DNA of 64,000 nt from Amorphophallus konjac. Taxonomy: Eukaryota; Streptophyta; Magnoliopsida; Alismatales; Araceae. Below the pieces are notes generated by a model, which was not told where the DNA came from, did not search any database, and worked only from the letters and a program-made list of their open reading frames with translations. A program made the position numbers and the translations under genes. The DNA lies in the NCBI GenBank assembly GCA_022559845.1, contig CM040125.1, positions 322,965,829 to 323,029,828 of the forward strand, written 5' to 3'. Shown here in pieces: positions 1 through 10,154 of the stretch (position 1 is its first letter; each line of letters opens with the position of its first letter).

Positions 1-852
1 CAATTCCTCACCGTTTTAAAGCTATAGCCAATTTTCTAAAGTTCAGATTTTTAGAGTTCTGCACTGTTCATCCGCGACCACCTCCTGTTCATCCTCAGTT
101 TTCTCCATCTTCCTCTTTTTTTTAAACTCTAAAGTCTTCATCAATCTTTTTCATCTTCTCAATCTCTACAACTTTCATGTTTTTCACTTTTTCTAATTCC
201 TTCTTATTTTAAAGTTATTCTTGCTCCAAATCACTCTCTGTTTTCAATCTAGTTTTTCACTGTTTCTTCTCAAAACACACCAACACACACACACCCTTTT
301 GCATTGTTTTCAAATTTCTTCCATCTATTTCTTTCTTCCTCTATTTTCCTCTCATATCCCAAGGCGGATCTTCATCTATTAGTCTTCTCACGGTGTCGAC
401 ATCCAAGGCGAGGCGATCTTCATCCAAGGCTTGGCAAGGAGGCGGCGTTATTCTTCATGCATTGGCTATATTTTCTTATCTTTTCTTTTTGATGTTCCTA
501 TGTTGTAATTCTTATTTTTCTAGTGTGACTTTCCACTATCATCTTAATGAAATTCATCATTTGTGAAATTATGTTTCTCTCTCTATCTCCTCTAATTTCT
601 CTTCTTAAACCCTCTCATGTTCTTTAAAAAGTTTTCATGCAATTTGTCTTTCCTTAGATTAATCTCACTCAAAATTCGATTTTCAAAGCATAAGGTGTTT
701 TTCCAACTTGATAAAATAAGGATTTTTCCTCTCGTGGGATCGACTCCGCTTACCACTATATAATTTGATTTTCCAATCTTTTAAAGTGAGTGAGTGTGAA
801 CATTTTGAAATTATGGCACGGCTTTCTTAACGACACTAGTCGGTGCGCATCA
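1..852 (+). mobile_element. 3' part of a gypsy-type LTR (solo or 3' LTR)
   Basis: Noncoding, pyrimidine-rich sequence that ends in GTGCGCATCA at 852, where the Cop-1 pol sequence resumes at once. The stretch near 735-765 (CTCGTGGGATCGACTCCGCT, then a TTACCACTATA-like run) resembles the U5 end of plant Athila/Tat-type gypsy LTRs, which gives the plus orientation. No PBS follows, so it is either a solo LTR or the 3' LTR of an element extending left of the window. If the end is right, the 5-bp target copy is CATAT at 853-857. The short ORF at 304-492 has no recognisable domain. The family is inferred. Confidence 0.5.
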
Positions 853-1839
853 CATATGAATTAGCTCGAGTGGTTTGGATGATGTATTTTCAGATCTTCC
901 TTTGAAAGATTTTCTTGTTTGTTTACCTAGGGCACATGCATCACACAACTTGTTTTCTTATTTAAAAGAGAGTTCAGGCAACCCATTCACCATTGAATGC
1001 TTTAACAGTTTATGTAAGACATTGTAGCTAGCATGTCCTAGTCTATGATGCCATAACCATGCAAGTTCAGATTTTGGTGCAGCAAGACAAAGATTTAAAT
1101 GGGCAGGATCATCTAAATCAATCATGTAAACATTGTTGACTCTCTTACCAGAAAATTTTACCTTGTCAGATTTTGGTTCAAGGATTCTACATTCATGAGA
1201 GTCAAACAGCACTTTGTGACCTTTATCACACAATTGACTTATACTAAGCAGGTTGTATTTCAAACCTTCAACTAGCAGCACGTTACAAATGGAGTTGGAG
1301 AGATTCTTACCTACATTACCTATTCCAATGATTTTTCCCTTATTGTTCCCTCCAAATGTGACGTATCCTCCTTCCTTTTCCTCCAAGAGACAGAATTTTG
1401 ATTTGTCTCCAGCCATATGTCTAGAACAGCCACTATCAAGGTACCACCTGTTATGCATGGCTGTAAGACACTCCTGCACAAGTAATTAAGCAATTGTGTT
1501 TGGAACCCAACCAAATTTGGGTCCCATCAAACTCTTCAGATTTTCAAAACATGAAACCATTTCTTTTGGAATCCAAACCTTCCTAACATTCATGTTTTGT
1601 TTGCTTAGAGCAGGGATTTGATTTTTCTTTTCAATCTTGACATTCATTTTCTATTTGGAGGCTCTTGGTTGGAGTTTGTGGAAGTTTAATGAAGTTTGCT
1701 TCTTAACCCATTGTGGCCACTGGTTGGTTTTTGATTGAAAATAATTATTTTACCACCTAGGAAATTGATGCATAGAAAAATCACAATTACCCCCAAAATA
1801 TGGTGGTGTCAACCTATGGAAGTGTCGACCTGTGTGAAA
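853..1839 (-). pseudogene. pol: Cop-1 pol start: retropepsin and GAG-pre-integrase domain, truncated
   Basis: The region near 1500-1550 encodes a GPKFGWVP segment, the Gag-Pol junction typical of SIRE elements. The ORF at 958-1479 follows with RWYLDSGCSRHMAG, the copia protease active site (DSG), then GKIIGIGNVG and NVLLVEGLKYNLLSISQLCD. After these comes the GAG-pre-integrase segment with WHHRLGHAS. An in-frame TAA at 958-960 interrupts it. The same frame continues as LCDACALGKQTRKSFKG, the CxxC part of the pre-integrase zinc finger, and is cut at 852 by the inserted LTR. Integrase core, RT and RNase H are not present here. Between gag and this ORF (about 1480-1839) the frame is lost. Not functional. 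Confidence 0.8.
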
Positions 1840-3684
1840 TTATTTGGCGGTATGAATGTTTGATGGCCAATGTGGTGTCGACCTGTGTTGTGGGGAAGGT
1901 TGACTTTTCTTAGACTTTTGAACAATCTTTTTGGGGATTTCAGTGGCTTCTTCTTCAACCTTTTCTTTTCCTTTCTTCTTTTGTTTTTGTTGATTTTGTG
2001 TGGGAGTTGTGTTTGAGGTGGAGGCTTCGGAAGATGAAACAAATGTGACACTTTTTAACCCAATTGGCCTTTTGTTTGTAGGTTCAAAACCTAACCCTTC
2101 CTTGTTGAAGTTCATTCTGGTACCTAGTAGTGCATCTAGGTTTTCTCTTCCATCCATAAATTTTTCTAAGAATTGTTGTTTATCCTTTAACTCTTTTTGT
2201 AGGTTTTCAATGTTTTGTAAGAGTTGAGTGTTGACATGTTTGACAGCTTCGTACTTCTCATTACTCAATTTGCTGTGCTTTTCATAGCTTTGCATTTTTA
2301 GCTTGATGTTATCAATCTCATTTCTCAAATTTTCATTTTCAGTTTCTAAGTCAGCCATTTCTTTTCTTCCCTCTTCCAAATCCTCAATCATTTTCTTAAG
2401 ATCCTCAATTTCAGTTTCAAGTGAAGCATTCTTGACATTTATTTCATGATCATGCACAAATGAGTTAATTTTCTTTTTCAATGATTTATTCTCCTTTTTG
2501 TACATTTCATATTTTTCCATGAGTTGTATATATGCTTCCTCCCAATCATCAATTGTATAATCTTCAAATGGAGAACTTACCTCAGTTTCTTCGTCACCTT
2601 TGGCCACGAGGCAGATATCTTCTTTTTCTTTATCCGAGGAGCTAGTTCCGTCATCACTTTCCTCTTCATCACTCCATGTGGACACCATGGCCTTGTTCTT
2701 CTTCTTTCCCTTCCATTTGTCAGATTTTCTGAATCTATCGGGACAATCATTCTTGAAATGTCCTGGTTTATTGCAAGAATAGCAAATGATTTTATCAGAT
2801 TTCTTAGAATTTTCAGAATTAGATTTGAAACTATTTCTTACCTTTGACCTTCCTCGCATGAAGCTCTTACCTTCCTTTCTCAGGAATTTTTTGAACTTAC
2901 GTGTGAGCATGGCTACGTCATCCTCATCTCGCTCACATGCCGAATCTTCACCTTCATCAGAAGTGCCATGACCGATGGGTCCTGCTTTAAGAGCTAGGGA
3001 CTTCTTCTTAGGTGCCTCAGCCTCTTTGTTCTTAAGGTTGATCTCATAGGTCATCAATGACCCAATGAGTTCGTCTACCTTAGTCGTTGCGAGATCTCTG
3101 GATTCTTCAACAACGGTCGCCTTCGTGTGCCAGGCTGGAGTTAACGATCTGAGAATTTTTCTTACAATTTCTTGCTCTGAATATTTCTTTCCCAAATCAG
3201 TTAAACTATTAGTAAGCACAGTTAATCGGGCATACATATCTTGAATTGACTCATCATGCTTCATGCGAAACATTTCATATTCAGAAACTAAAATATTGGC
3301 TTTTGTTTCTCGTACCTGAGAGGTTCCTTCATAGATTACCTCTAGCTTGTCCCACATTAATTTTGCAGATGCGCAGGTAGCCACTCTTGAGAATTCAACT
3401 GGATGGAGTGAGCATTGCATGATATGTTTAGCACTCCAGTTGATAGTGTATTGCCTTATCTGTTCTTTGGTCCACAAGTCCTCATCATCCGGCAGTTCAT
3501 ACGGACCTTTGCTGATCACTTGCCAAAGTTTGTAGTCTTGGGCGCGAATGAACACATGCATACGATGTTTCCAATAGGGATAATTAGTTCCAGTAAAATA
3601 AGGAGGCATGTTCACAGAATGTCCTTCAGGTAGAAAATCCTTGGACGCTGATCCACCAATTCCCTCAAGGTCGTTGGACCCCAT
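1840..3684 (-). CDS. gag: Cop-1 Gag polyprotein (614 codons)
   Basis: Structural protein of a Ty1/copia retrotransposon that would form the cytoplasmic virus-like particle and bind the element RNA. Residues about 25-210 form a UBN2/retrotran_gag-type capsid region, with YFTGTNYPYWKHRMHVFIRA and LWQVISKGPYELP visible. A CCHC knuckle, CYSCNKPGHFKNDC, lies at 301-314 after a basic linker. Acidic sequence (SDEEESDDGTSSSDKEKED) follows, then a heptad-rich coiled coil at about 385-510, and a Lys/Pro-rich tail. The start lies 13 bases from the PBS on the minus strand. The open frame over 614 codons implies a fairly young or recently active lineage. The last residues look out of frame relative to pol, so a 3' frameshift near 1840 is likely. 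It is the local reference for what a complete SIRE-type Gag looks like; the GOC Gags lack parts of it. Confidence 0.85.
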   Translation of the reverse strand: MGSNDLEGIGGSASKDFLPEGHSVNMPPYFTGTNYPYWKHRMHVFIRAQDYKLWQVISKGPYELPDDEDLWTKEQIRQYTINWSAKHIMQCSLHPVEFSRVATCASAKLMWDKLEVIYEGTSQVRETKANILVSEYEMFRMKHDESIQDMYARLTVLTNSLTDLGKKYSEQEIVRKILRSLTPAWHTKATVVEESRDLATTKVDELIGSLMTYEINLKNKEAEAPKKKSLALKAGPIGHGTSDEGEDSACERDEDDVAMLTRKFKKFLRKEGKSFMRGRSKVRNSFKSNSENSKKSDKIICYSCNKPGHFKNDCPDRFRKSDKWKGKKKNKAMVSTWSDEEESDDGTSSSDKEKEDICLVAKGDEETEVSSPFEDYTIDDWEEAYIQLMEKYEMYKKENKSLKKKINSFVHDHEINVKNASLETEIEDLKKMIEDLEEGRKEMADLETENENLRNEIDNIKLKMQSYEKHSKLSNEKYEAVKHVNTQLLQNIENLQKELKDKQQFLEKFMDGRENLDALLGTRMNFNKEGLGFEPTNKRPIGLKSVTFVSSSEASTSNTTPTQNQQKQKKKGKEKVEEEATEIPKKIVQKSKKSQPSPQHRSTPHWPSNIHTAK

Positions 3685-3697
3685 AATGAGAGATTAG

Positions 3698-3710
3698 GCT
3701 CTGATATCAC
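3698..3710 (-). other. Cop-1 primer-binding site (initiator tRNA-Met type)
   Basis: The minus strand reads GTGATATCAGAGC directly after the LTR end. The usual plant copia PBS is TGGTATCAGAGC; this one differs by one base within those 12. It primes minus-strand DNA synthesis and fixes the LTR/internal boundary at 3711/3712. Confidence 0.75.
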
Positions 3711-3820
3711 TTGTTGTGTAGTGGACAGCGGATCTAGAGGGGAGGGGTGAATAGATCTGCCCCTCTTCTCGCAATGTAACCCTCTATATAGCTAGATAAG
3801 ATAAATTGCAGCGGAATATA

Positions 3821-6201
3821 TGATGTGACACACCCTAAGACTTAGGCAAGCAAGCACATTCACAATCAAAAGGGCCAATTTTGGGCCGCCGCTCTCCCGT
3901 CGCTCACCCAAGCCCGGGGTGACTTGGCGATGCCAAGTGGAGGATGTGGGGTTGGGCCCTTACTGGTAGAGGGCCAGCAAGGCCAAGATTTGATTCCCGA
4001 TGGATGTGGAAGCCCAATTCAATGGGGCCGACAATAGTGCCGAAGGCACCGGTTGCACTTATTCCCACGGTGATCACTCAAGGTAACGGGGCTTGAGGAT
4101 CGAGCTCTCACTCGCATAACCAGCGGAACTAGAACTAATATTGAAAGACAAGCACTAAATGGAGTGAGATGTGAGCACTTACTCGACCGGTTTGAAGAAA
4201 CCGGTCCCGCTCGGAGACGAGGGCGAGCGGGGAGGCGAGTGGATCCCCACACGCCGCGGCGGTGTAGCTTGACCTGCCCAACTAAGTTACAACACTACAC
4301 CTCTCGCAGGAGGGGGACCTTGGGGTGGGGGTTAATGGATTACAACCAAAACTACCTCGCACAGGGAGGGGCCTTCAGCCGGCCAAGCGTGGAGGGGAAA
4401 CTAGGGCTAAAAGTAATGAAGAGGTGAGGACACCGGTTCTGCCTACTCTCTCTGAACAGGGACAGATAGTCGATGTTGCTGCTGCAGAACTTGCTCAAAA
4501 AATTTTCTGAAGGCGGGACCTATGGGGAACTCTTCGGGATTGGTACTGGAACACCTCTGAATTTTGTTGATTTCTTCTGGAGCCGCTGCTGACCTGGGTG
4601 GAAGTTCGAACAGAGCACCAGATCCTCGGACTGGCAGCTTCAGACTTCTAATAGTAGGTTGCAGAGGACGCCCCGATAGCTCCCGAACTCATAATCAAGC
4701 ACCGTTAGATTCGTTGGAACCGTGGATGAGTCCTCTTCACAGAAAAACTAACGGGGAAGCCAAAAGATGTCGGAGAAGACTTGGAGGCACTGAACAAAGA
4801 TGACTGGTCGGTGCAGACTGTGGGTAGCAGAACGGCGCAGTTGAGGCAGAAAAATGATAACTCTGGTTCACGAAAGCCAATTGAAGTCCCGTTTCTTGAT
4901 TCTGAAAGTAGACAAGGCGATGAAGAACTTTACAGAAGAGCTCTCGAATTGATTCTTCTGGGGTTTGTCGTGGCAGAGCTTCTACTCAGGATCAGGTCTT
5001 CAGCAGAGGCACCACTGCGCAGCTGTGAGAGGATGGAGCTCTCGGGCAGCACACAACTCGGATGAAGTCGAAACCACTCTGTTGCGAAGGAGACTGGTAG
5101 ACGCTTCCAACGATAGCTTTTGGGTCTTCAAACTAGTCCAGAAGAAGTTGTGGTGGCCGGTGCAAGTTGCTGGTTCACCTGCAACTTCTGAACTGCTAGC
5201 AGCAACCTAGGTATAGCTTCTAATGAATATGGAAGAAGAAGGAGAAGGGGGCATATGGTTAAGGGGAGATGAATAAGGGGTGGATGGGGATGGAGGGGAG
5301 TTGTGGGAGGTGGCTAAGGGTAGTGGAGGGGCAGGAGGAGGAGGTGGCGCAAGGAGGTGTTCTGGTTCAGCCTAAGGGGAGGGTGAGAGGAGGGTGGAGG
5401 GTGAAGGGGAGGAAGGGGGTGAACCTAGCCTAATGGAAGGGAGTGGGGTGGCCAAAACAAGTGGATGGAAAGGGCTTTTCAAATTTGAAATGGCCTAGGA
5501 AGTTGAGGAATTATGTGGGGAAGAGGGGTGAGTGTGTTGGAATGGGGAAGATATTGTTGGAATGGGGTAGATAGTGTTGGAATGGGGGAATGCTACCTTG
5601 GAACTAGGGGGTGGAGTAATGGTGGCTATGGGAAGTGGAGGGACTTTAATGGGGTAGGTGGGGGTTGGAAGTTGGGAGGGAGGAGGAGGAGAGAGAGAAA
5701 GGGGCGAACCCCTTAGAGGATGAGGGAGAGAGAGGAGAGAGAAGAAGGGGGGTGGGGACTCTCTCACCCTAGGGCTTCTCACCCAATTGGATTCTCTCCA
5801 TTAAACTAAGCTTTGAACTCTCAAATGGCATTTTTCATTGATAGATTCATTACCTTCAAATGAAGGAAATGGGGCCCTATATATAGGAAACCCACATTTT
5901 ACAATAAGTCCCTTACAAAAGACCCAATGACAAATAACCGAAGGGGTAGGGGGGGTCTTGGGCCAAGCCCGAAGAATTGGGCCCAATAGCACATTACACA
6001 ATCTAATGACACTCAAACTTAGGAAAATAAATGCAAGACCTAGGGACATGACTCAAATAAAATGAAAATTACATCAAAATGACTCAAATAGATAGCACAA
6101 AAGGGATAATTGGGCCTTTATAGAGAGAGGCCCAAACTCAAACGATGCCGGAGTGTGAAGAAGACCCTAGCCAAAGGGAGTTGTGGATGATGCCTCCATC
6201 A
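3821..6201 (-). mobile_element. LTR-K, solo LTR of a gypsy-type element
   Basis: A 2381-bp insertion with ends TGATG...CATCA, flanked by identical 5-bp copies ATATA (3816-3820 and 6202-6206). There is no PBS, no gag/pol and no second LTR, so it is a solo LTR left by LTR-LTR recombination. Orientation is inferred as minus: a TATATATA box at 5878-5885 is followed, in that direction, by a long C-rich leader, as in the Gyp-3 LTR. The G-rich stretch at about 5240-5760 on the plus strand gives many spurious ORFs with no domain. It interrupts the Cop-1 LTR. Confidence 0.75.
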
Positions 6202-6418
6202 ATATAACTAGCTTATCGAAGAACACTATGATTCACTTGGCATTATGAGCAATCCAATATATCGATTCGAACCTAAGCAAGCATCTAGAATGAGTAATCA
6301 CATAAACAAACCACAACACACAATATTTTAAGGTGGTTTAGACTGAATCCCCAGTCCTACGTCCACCCCTCACCAAATCCGGTGAGGCTCCACTAGTGCC
6401 ACACACTGAACCGTAAAT

Positions 6419-6522
6419 CGAAAAGACCTCCGATTGCCTTCCTACTAACCACAGGTAGGGACGTCAACACCGCAGATCGGACAACTTCCGATTGTCTTCC
6501 TACTAACCATCGGTAGGGACGA
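6419..6522 (-). repeat. Two-copy tandem repeat in the Cop-1 LTR
   Basis: The unit TCCGATTGYCTTCCTACTAA followed by CCAN2GGTAGGGACG occurs twice, the copies about 55-60 bp apart, in the transcribed part of the LTR (about 450-550 bases past the TATA box on the minus strand). Confidence 0.6.
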
Positions 6523-6968
6523 TCTTCAGTTTCAATCGTTTGTATGAAATGAAAAAGAACAAATATGAAAACACTCAATCATCAAACAAGATATAGAATA
6601 TGCTTAAGAAGAAAAATCTTGTCTGAGATTGCTGGAGCTTGAGTTGGATGCTTCAATGGTGTCTTCTTCCTTGAGAGATGATCTTCCTTTAGTTGATGAA
6701 GAAAACTATGGATGTAGCTTTGATCTTCCTTGAAAATCTTGTGAAATCAGCTTCCTTGGATCACCTTGATAGCCTTGCTTGATTCTACTCTTGCTTGGAG
6801 GTTGATGGCTTCAGATCTTGGCTTGAATCACCTTGGATGGATGAAGAACTCCAGCCCGAAGTACTGTTCACGGAGGTGCTACAGTACCTGCGAATCTCTT
6901 CCTCTAGCCTCCCTTGATCTCCTTTGATCCAAATGAAGCATTAGGGTTTCTAACCCCTCATGTGTTGG

Positions 6969-6975
6969 TTTTATA
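6969..6975 (-). promoter_or_regulatory. Cop-1 LTR TATA box
   Basis: The minus strand reads TATAAAA inside CTATAAAACCAACAC. It separates the repeat-rich U3 (6976-7646) from the R/U5 side, where a SIRE-like LTR should have its promoter. Confidence 0.5.
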
Positions 6976-7104
6976 GACTTTGAATGGTCCTTGGACATCC
7001 CCCAGACCAGATCCACAAATCATGGGAGATTAGGTGAGTTTTGATTAAATAAATCTATGGAAAGGGGCTGGCCACGAGGTGGAAATTGAAGTCAAACATG
7101 GCTG

Positions 7105-7275
7105 CATCGGGGTTGGCGGTTGACCTACAGCTTCTGGCGATCAACCGCTACTGAGAACCTTGCAACCGGATGGTCCCTGGGATTTTCGGTCGACCGCTGC
7201 TGGCTGGCGGTTGACCGCTACTGAAAGACATGCAGACTGGCGGATGCTGGCTGGGGCGGTCGACCGCCAGCTGGG
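7105..7275 (-). promoter_or_regulatory. GGCGGTTGACCGC / GGTCGACCGC motif cluster in Cop-1 U3
   Basis: Within about 170 bp, GGCGGTTGACC, GATCAACCGCTACTG, GGTCGACCGCTGCTGG, GGCGGTTGACCGCTACTG and GGCGGTCGACCGCC recur, the last fully palindromic. TTGACC is a perfect W-box core (WRKY target). It lies just upstream of the TATA box, which suggests a regulatory array; binding is an inference. Confidence 0.5.
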
Positions 7276-7473
7276 CAGAACCCGGGCTTGCCCGGGTCGG
7301 TCCGTTAACCTTCTTAGCTCCGTCGCTTGACTTCTTTAGCACTCCGTTCATGTCTGTGGCATCACCCTTGACTGTCTTGAAGATTTCTGTTGATTATATT
7401 CCTCCTATAATCAGAATTTTGTTCCGGGGGCTTCGCCCCCGAAAACCCCCGCAAGGCGCGCTGCCCCCTTGAC

Positions 7474-7554
7474 CCCCGCGACCTGACCGGGCAGGTCAAT
7501 CCCCGCGACCTGACCGGGCAGGTCAATCCCCGCGACCTGACCGCGTAGGTCGAT
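7474..7554 (-). repeat. 27-bp tandem repeat, three copies
   Basis: Units at 7474-7500, 7501-7527 and 7528-7554 begin CCCCGCGACCTGACCG. The first two are identical and the third has three changes. Each contains CCTGACCGGGCAGG, a near-palindrome with GACCTG/CAGGTC arms. It lies in the outer U3 of the Cop-1 LTR, next to the GGGGGCTTCGCCCCC inverted repeat at 7425-7442. Confidence 0.85.
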
Positions 7555-7646
7555 CCGCGTGCGAGGGCGCAACATTGAGCTTTCGCCTTTGCCATTTCCA
7601 CTGAATTCCTTGTCTATTTAATGGCGTATCTGTCATGAACAAAACA

Positions 7647-7803
7647 TCACGTGTGTCAGTCACATGAGAGTGGAAAATATCAATGAGTAATAGTGTTTAG
7701 CCATTATCAAAACCAAGAATACCACAGAACTCATATGACCATACGATGATGTCGAATGACCCAAGTGACCACAGGATGACTCAAATGACCATAGGGACAC
7801 AAC
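7647..7803. other. Unassigned sequence between Cop-1 and Gyp-1
   Basis: 157 bp with recurring AAATGACC/AAGTGACCA-like words (7735-7800). It matches neither the Cop-1 LTR nor the equivalent part of Gyp-2 RT, where Gyp-1 homology begins abruptly at about 7804. It may be filler at an old deletion or the original target of Cop-1. No gene seen. Confidence 0.3.
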
Positions 7804-8094
7804 ATAGATGATCCAAGTGCTCCCCTTTTGTGCGACTATATATAAGGATATCATCAAAATACACAACCACAAAGACTCCAATGAATGGTCGAAGGACCTG
7901 AGTCATGAGTCGCATGAAGGTGCTAGGGGCATTGGTCAACCCAAAGGGCATAACCAACCACTCATATAGACCATCCTTGGTCTTAAATGCAGTCTTCCAC
8001 TAATCACCTGGCCTAATCCTCACCTGGTGGTAGCCACTCTTAAGATCGATCTTCGAGAAGATAGTGGCACCGGCCATTATGTCTAGCATATCAT

Positions 8095-9390
8095 CTAGGC
8101 GGGAATAGGGAACCTGTACTTTACGCTGATTTTGTTGATGGCACGACTATCAATGCACATTCTCCATGTGCCATCCTTCTTTGGGGTGAGTAATGCGGGA
8201 ACAGCACACAGACTCATGATGTCCCGAATAGACCTTCTCTGCATCAACTCATCGACCTGCCGTTTTAGCTCGGCATGTTCCGTGGGACTCATGCGATAAT
8301 GAGGAAGATTGGGCAATGAGGAGCCCGGAATCAGGTCGATAGCATGCTGAATATCCCGCATAGGTAGGAGTCCCTCAGGAAGCTCCTCGAGAAAAATATC
8401 AACGAACTCCTGCAGAATAGGAATGACATCGGGTGGGAGTTCACCCTCGGACTTTGACTCCACCTCTCGGACCGTGATAGCAAACACAGGGCTGCCCCTA
8501 CTAGCCTCTCGCTCCATTTCCCGGGAGCTAATCACCATCAACCTCCTAGAAGAGGACTCGCATGTGCTCGATGTAACGGTCATGGCCCTAGCTGGGGATG
8601 GGGTATTGGGTCCTGGGATGGAAGGCTCCGGAGTACTAGGACCAGTAGGACCCCTAACTGAAGGCTTCTTGGGCTGAGAGGGGTGGAGGGTAATCTGCTG
8701 GCCACCATGGTCGAAGGTACATGTGTTCGACCGACCATGGAGTGTGACATCCCGATCAAATAACCAAGGCCTACCAAGAATAATACTGCCCACCTCCATG
8801 GGGAGGACATCACACCAGATCTCGTCACGGTAGGCATGAAACTGCAGTGGGACCAAACACCGTAGCCTGATCGGAATGGAGGTGGAATCCACCCATGATA
8901 CTCGATAGGGGCAAGGATGGTCCACGGGAGTTAGACCAAGATGTGAGATAGCGCCTGTGGAGATTGCATTGATACAACTCCCACTATCGATAATCACTTT
9001 ACACACTTGCCCGCCCAGGCTACAATATGTATGAAAGATAGTGGTCCTACGCCAGTCATCACTGGCCTGTGGCTGGGTGAGAATACACCTGACGACCCCC
9101 AAGTGGGTATCGTCCGAATGCTGGGCATCCTGGCCATCACCTTCAATCTCATAGAACTCGTTAGCTAGCTCCGAATCTGCTTCATAGCTGACTAACACAA
9201 TATCTGAAGAGGATGCGTCCCCGACCTGTGTGTCCCCAATGACAAGAGACGGGAGAGTGGGACACTGGTTGGCGAAATGGCCAAACCCATTGCAGCGATA
9301 ACACTGCTGCCGTGATCCACTAGGATCCCCGATCAAAGGTCCTTTCCCCTTATCCTCCCGACGGACGAGTAGGCAACAAAGGACGAGCAA
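8095..9390 (-). pseudogene. gag-pol: Gyp-1 Gag nucleocapsid, retropepsin and RT N-terminus
   Basis: A 431-codon open segment of the gypsy polyprotein. A CCHC knuckle CYRCNGFGHFANQC is at residues 30-43, the retropepsin active site IIDSGSCINAIS at 133-144 and the flap/second motif ILGRPWL near 204-210. A Pro/Ser-rich linker follows. The RT N-terminus ends with [12 protein letters not shown] and YRFPIP at 409-430. Compared with Gyp-2, a 1-base deletion at about 8099 shifts the frame just after YRFPIP. Further in, an in-frame TAG shared with Gyp-2 lies near 8000 (GDxxWKTAF region). The initial Met is arbitrary, since the real polyprotein starts upstream in gag. Not functional. Confidence 0.85.
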
Positions 9391-10154
9391 CGGGTGCAGG
9401 TGCCGGTGGACGGGCCGTGGGTGCCGTGGGTTGGGGACGAGGAGGAATATCCCCCGGAGGTGGAGGGCGAGGCCTAGGAGCGAATGGCTCGAGACGAGTG
9501 GGCTCCTGAGGTCGAGCCATGGGGGGGCCTCAGGTACGTGCCTGAAGAGCCACGAGGCTCGACACTACGAGGGGGAAAGGGGCCCAACAGATGGGTAGGC
9601 TCAAACTCGGCCTCGAATTGCTCCAATTCGAGAGCAACCTGATACGCCTGTTCCAAAGTGGTCACATTGCGGCGGAAAAGTTCATATTGGTAGTTCGGCC
9701 GCAGACCTCTTCGAAAGCGCAAGATGGTCATGGTGCTCTCTTCCGTAACTCCTCACCGTAAATAATACTCATCAAACTCGACGGTCTACTCAGTCACGGA
9801 TCGACTCCCTTGGGTGAGACTTTGCCATTTATCTATGAGACGCTGGCGGTATGTGGCAGGATGGTATTTCTACCTCAACTTGATTTTCATGTCATCCCAA
9901 GTACCGACCGGGGGATGATGTCGCTACATTTACAGGCTCTCCACATTTATCCAATAAGTTTGAGCTTGCCCATGCAACTTCATCTTCGCGTACCGAACTC
10001 TTTGGTGGTCCGTCATCTCAAACCACTCGAAGTACCGGTCCATACCGACCTCCCAATCTAAATAGACCTTCGGGTCCAGAGACCCGTCAAATAGGGGAGG
10101 GTCCGCACGCACGCTCTTAAGAACACGGTCGCCGTCATCATCACGATTCTGTCA
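9391..10154 (-). pseudogene. gag: Gyp-1 gag, middle part
   Basis: Minus-strand fragments PPLFDGSLDPKVYLDWEVGM, DRYFEWFEMTDHQRVRYAKM and KLHGQAQTYWINVE (9930-10112) are the core of a Ty3/gypsy retrotrans_gag capsid domain. TILRFRRGLRPNYQYELFRR (9670-9731) is its C-terminal half. Several frameshifts separate them (about 9732-9929 and 9391-9473). The frame at the GOC-1 insertion point matches that of the remnant at 21119-21329, with an RRDDDGD-like acidic stretch across the joint. It would have built the particle shell. Confidence 0.8.

Larger units (their letters stand above)
853..7646 (-). mobile_element. Cop-1, SIRE-like Ty1/copia element, 5' part (LTR, PBS, gag, start of pol)
   Basis: Read on the minus strand the order is LTR (7646 to 3712, split by LTR-K), a PBS resembling initiator tRNA-Met, a long gag, then protease and GAG-pre-integrase. 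The rest of pol was displaced left of the window by the LTR at 1-852. The long Gag with UBN2-type capsid, one CCHC and a coiled coil, followed by GPKFGWVP and the protease, is the SIRE/Maximus layout. The LTR outer end at 7646 is inferred from a TGTT-type terminus and is the weakest boundary. Confidence 0.75.
3712..7646 (-). repeat. Cop-1 5' LTR, interrupted by LTR-K
   Basis: The LTR 3' terminus on the minus strand is ...CACTACACAACA at 3712. The sequence runs to 3820, is split by LTR-K, and resumes at 6207. It contains the box shared by SIRE-like LTRs near 6331-6385 (GGTGGTTTAGACTGAATCCC then CCTACGTCCACCCCTCACC). A TATA box lies at 6969-6975 and U3-type repeats at 7100-7554. Without LTR-K and one TSD copy it is about 1.55 kb. 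The U3 outer end (AACAAAACA at 7646) is an inference from the expected TG start; the partner LTR is outside the window. Confidence 0.6.
7804..10154 (-). mobile_element. Gyp-1, Ty3/gypsy element: gag, protease and RT start
   Basis: Minus-strand gag to RT fragment, closely similar to Gyp-2 where they overlap (7804-9207 against 36853-37339 and 43548-44479). It is cut at about 7804 inside RT. Its gag is interrupted at 10154/10155 by GOC-1 and continues at 21119-21329, where Gyp-2 begins. The protease style (CDVLPMEVGSIILGRPWLFD) resembles CRM/Galadriel-type chromoviruses; lineage is tentative. Confidence 0.85.

Noticed and set aside
1..852. Possible host gene promoter or UTR at the left edge
   Set aside because: The sequence ends exactly where Cop-1 pol resumes and has an LTR-like U5 end; an LTR explains it better.
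4164..5782. Several ORFs of 60-95 codons in LTR-K
   Set aside because: The region is a GC-rich solo LTR; the ORFs overlap on both strands and show no domain.
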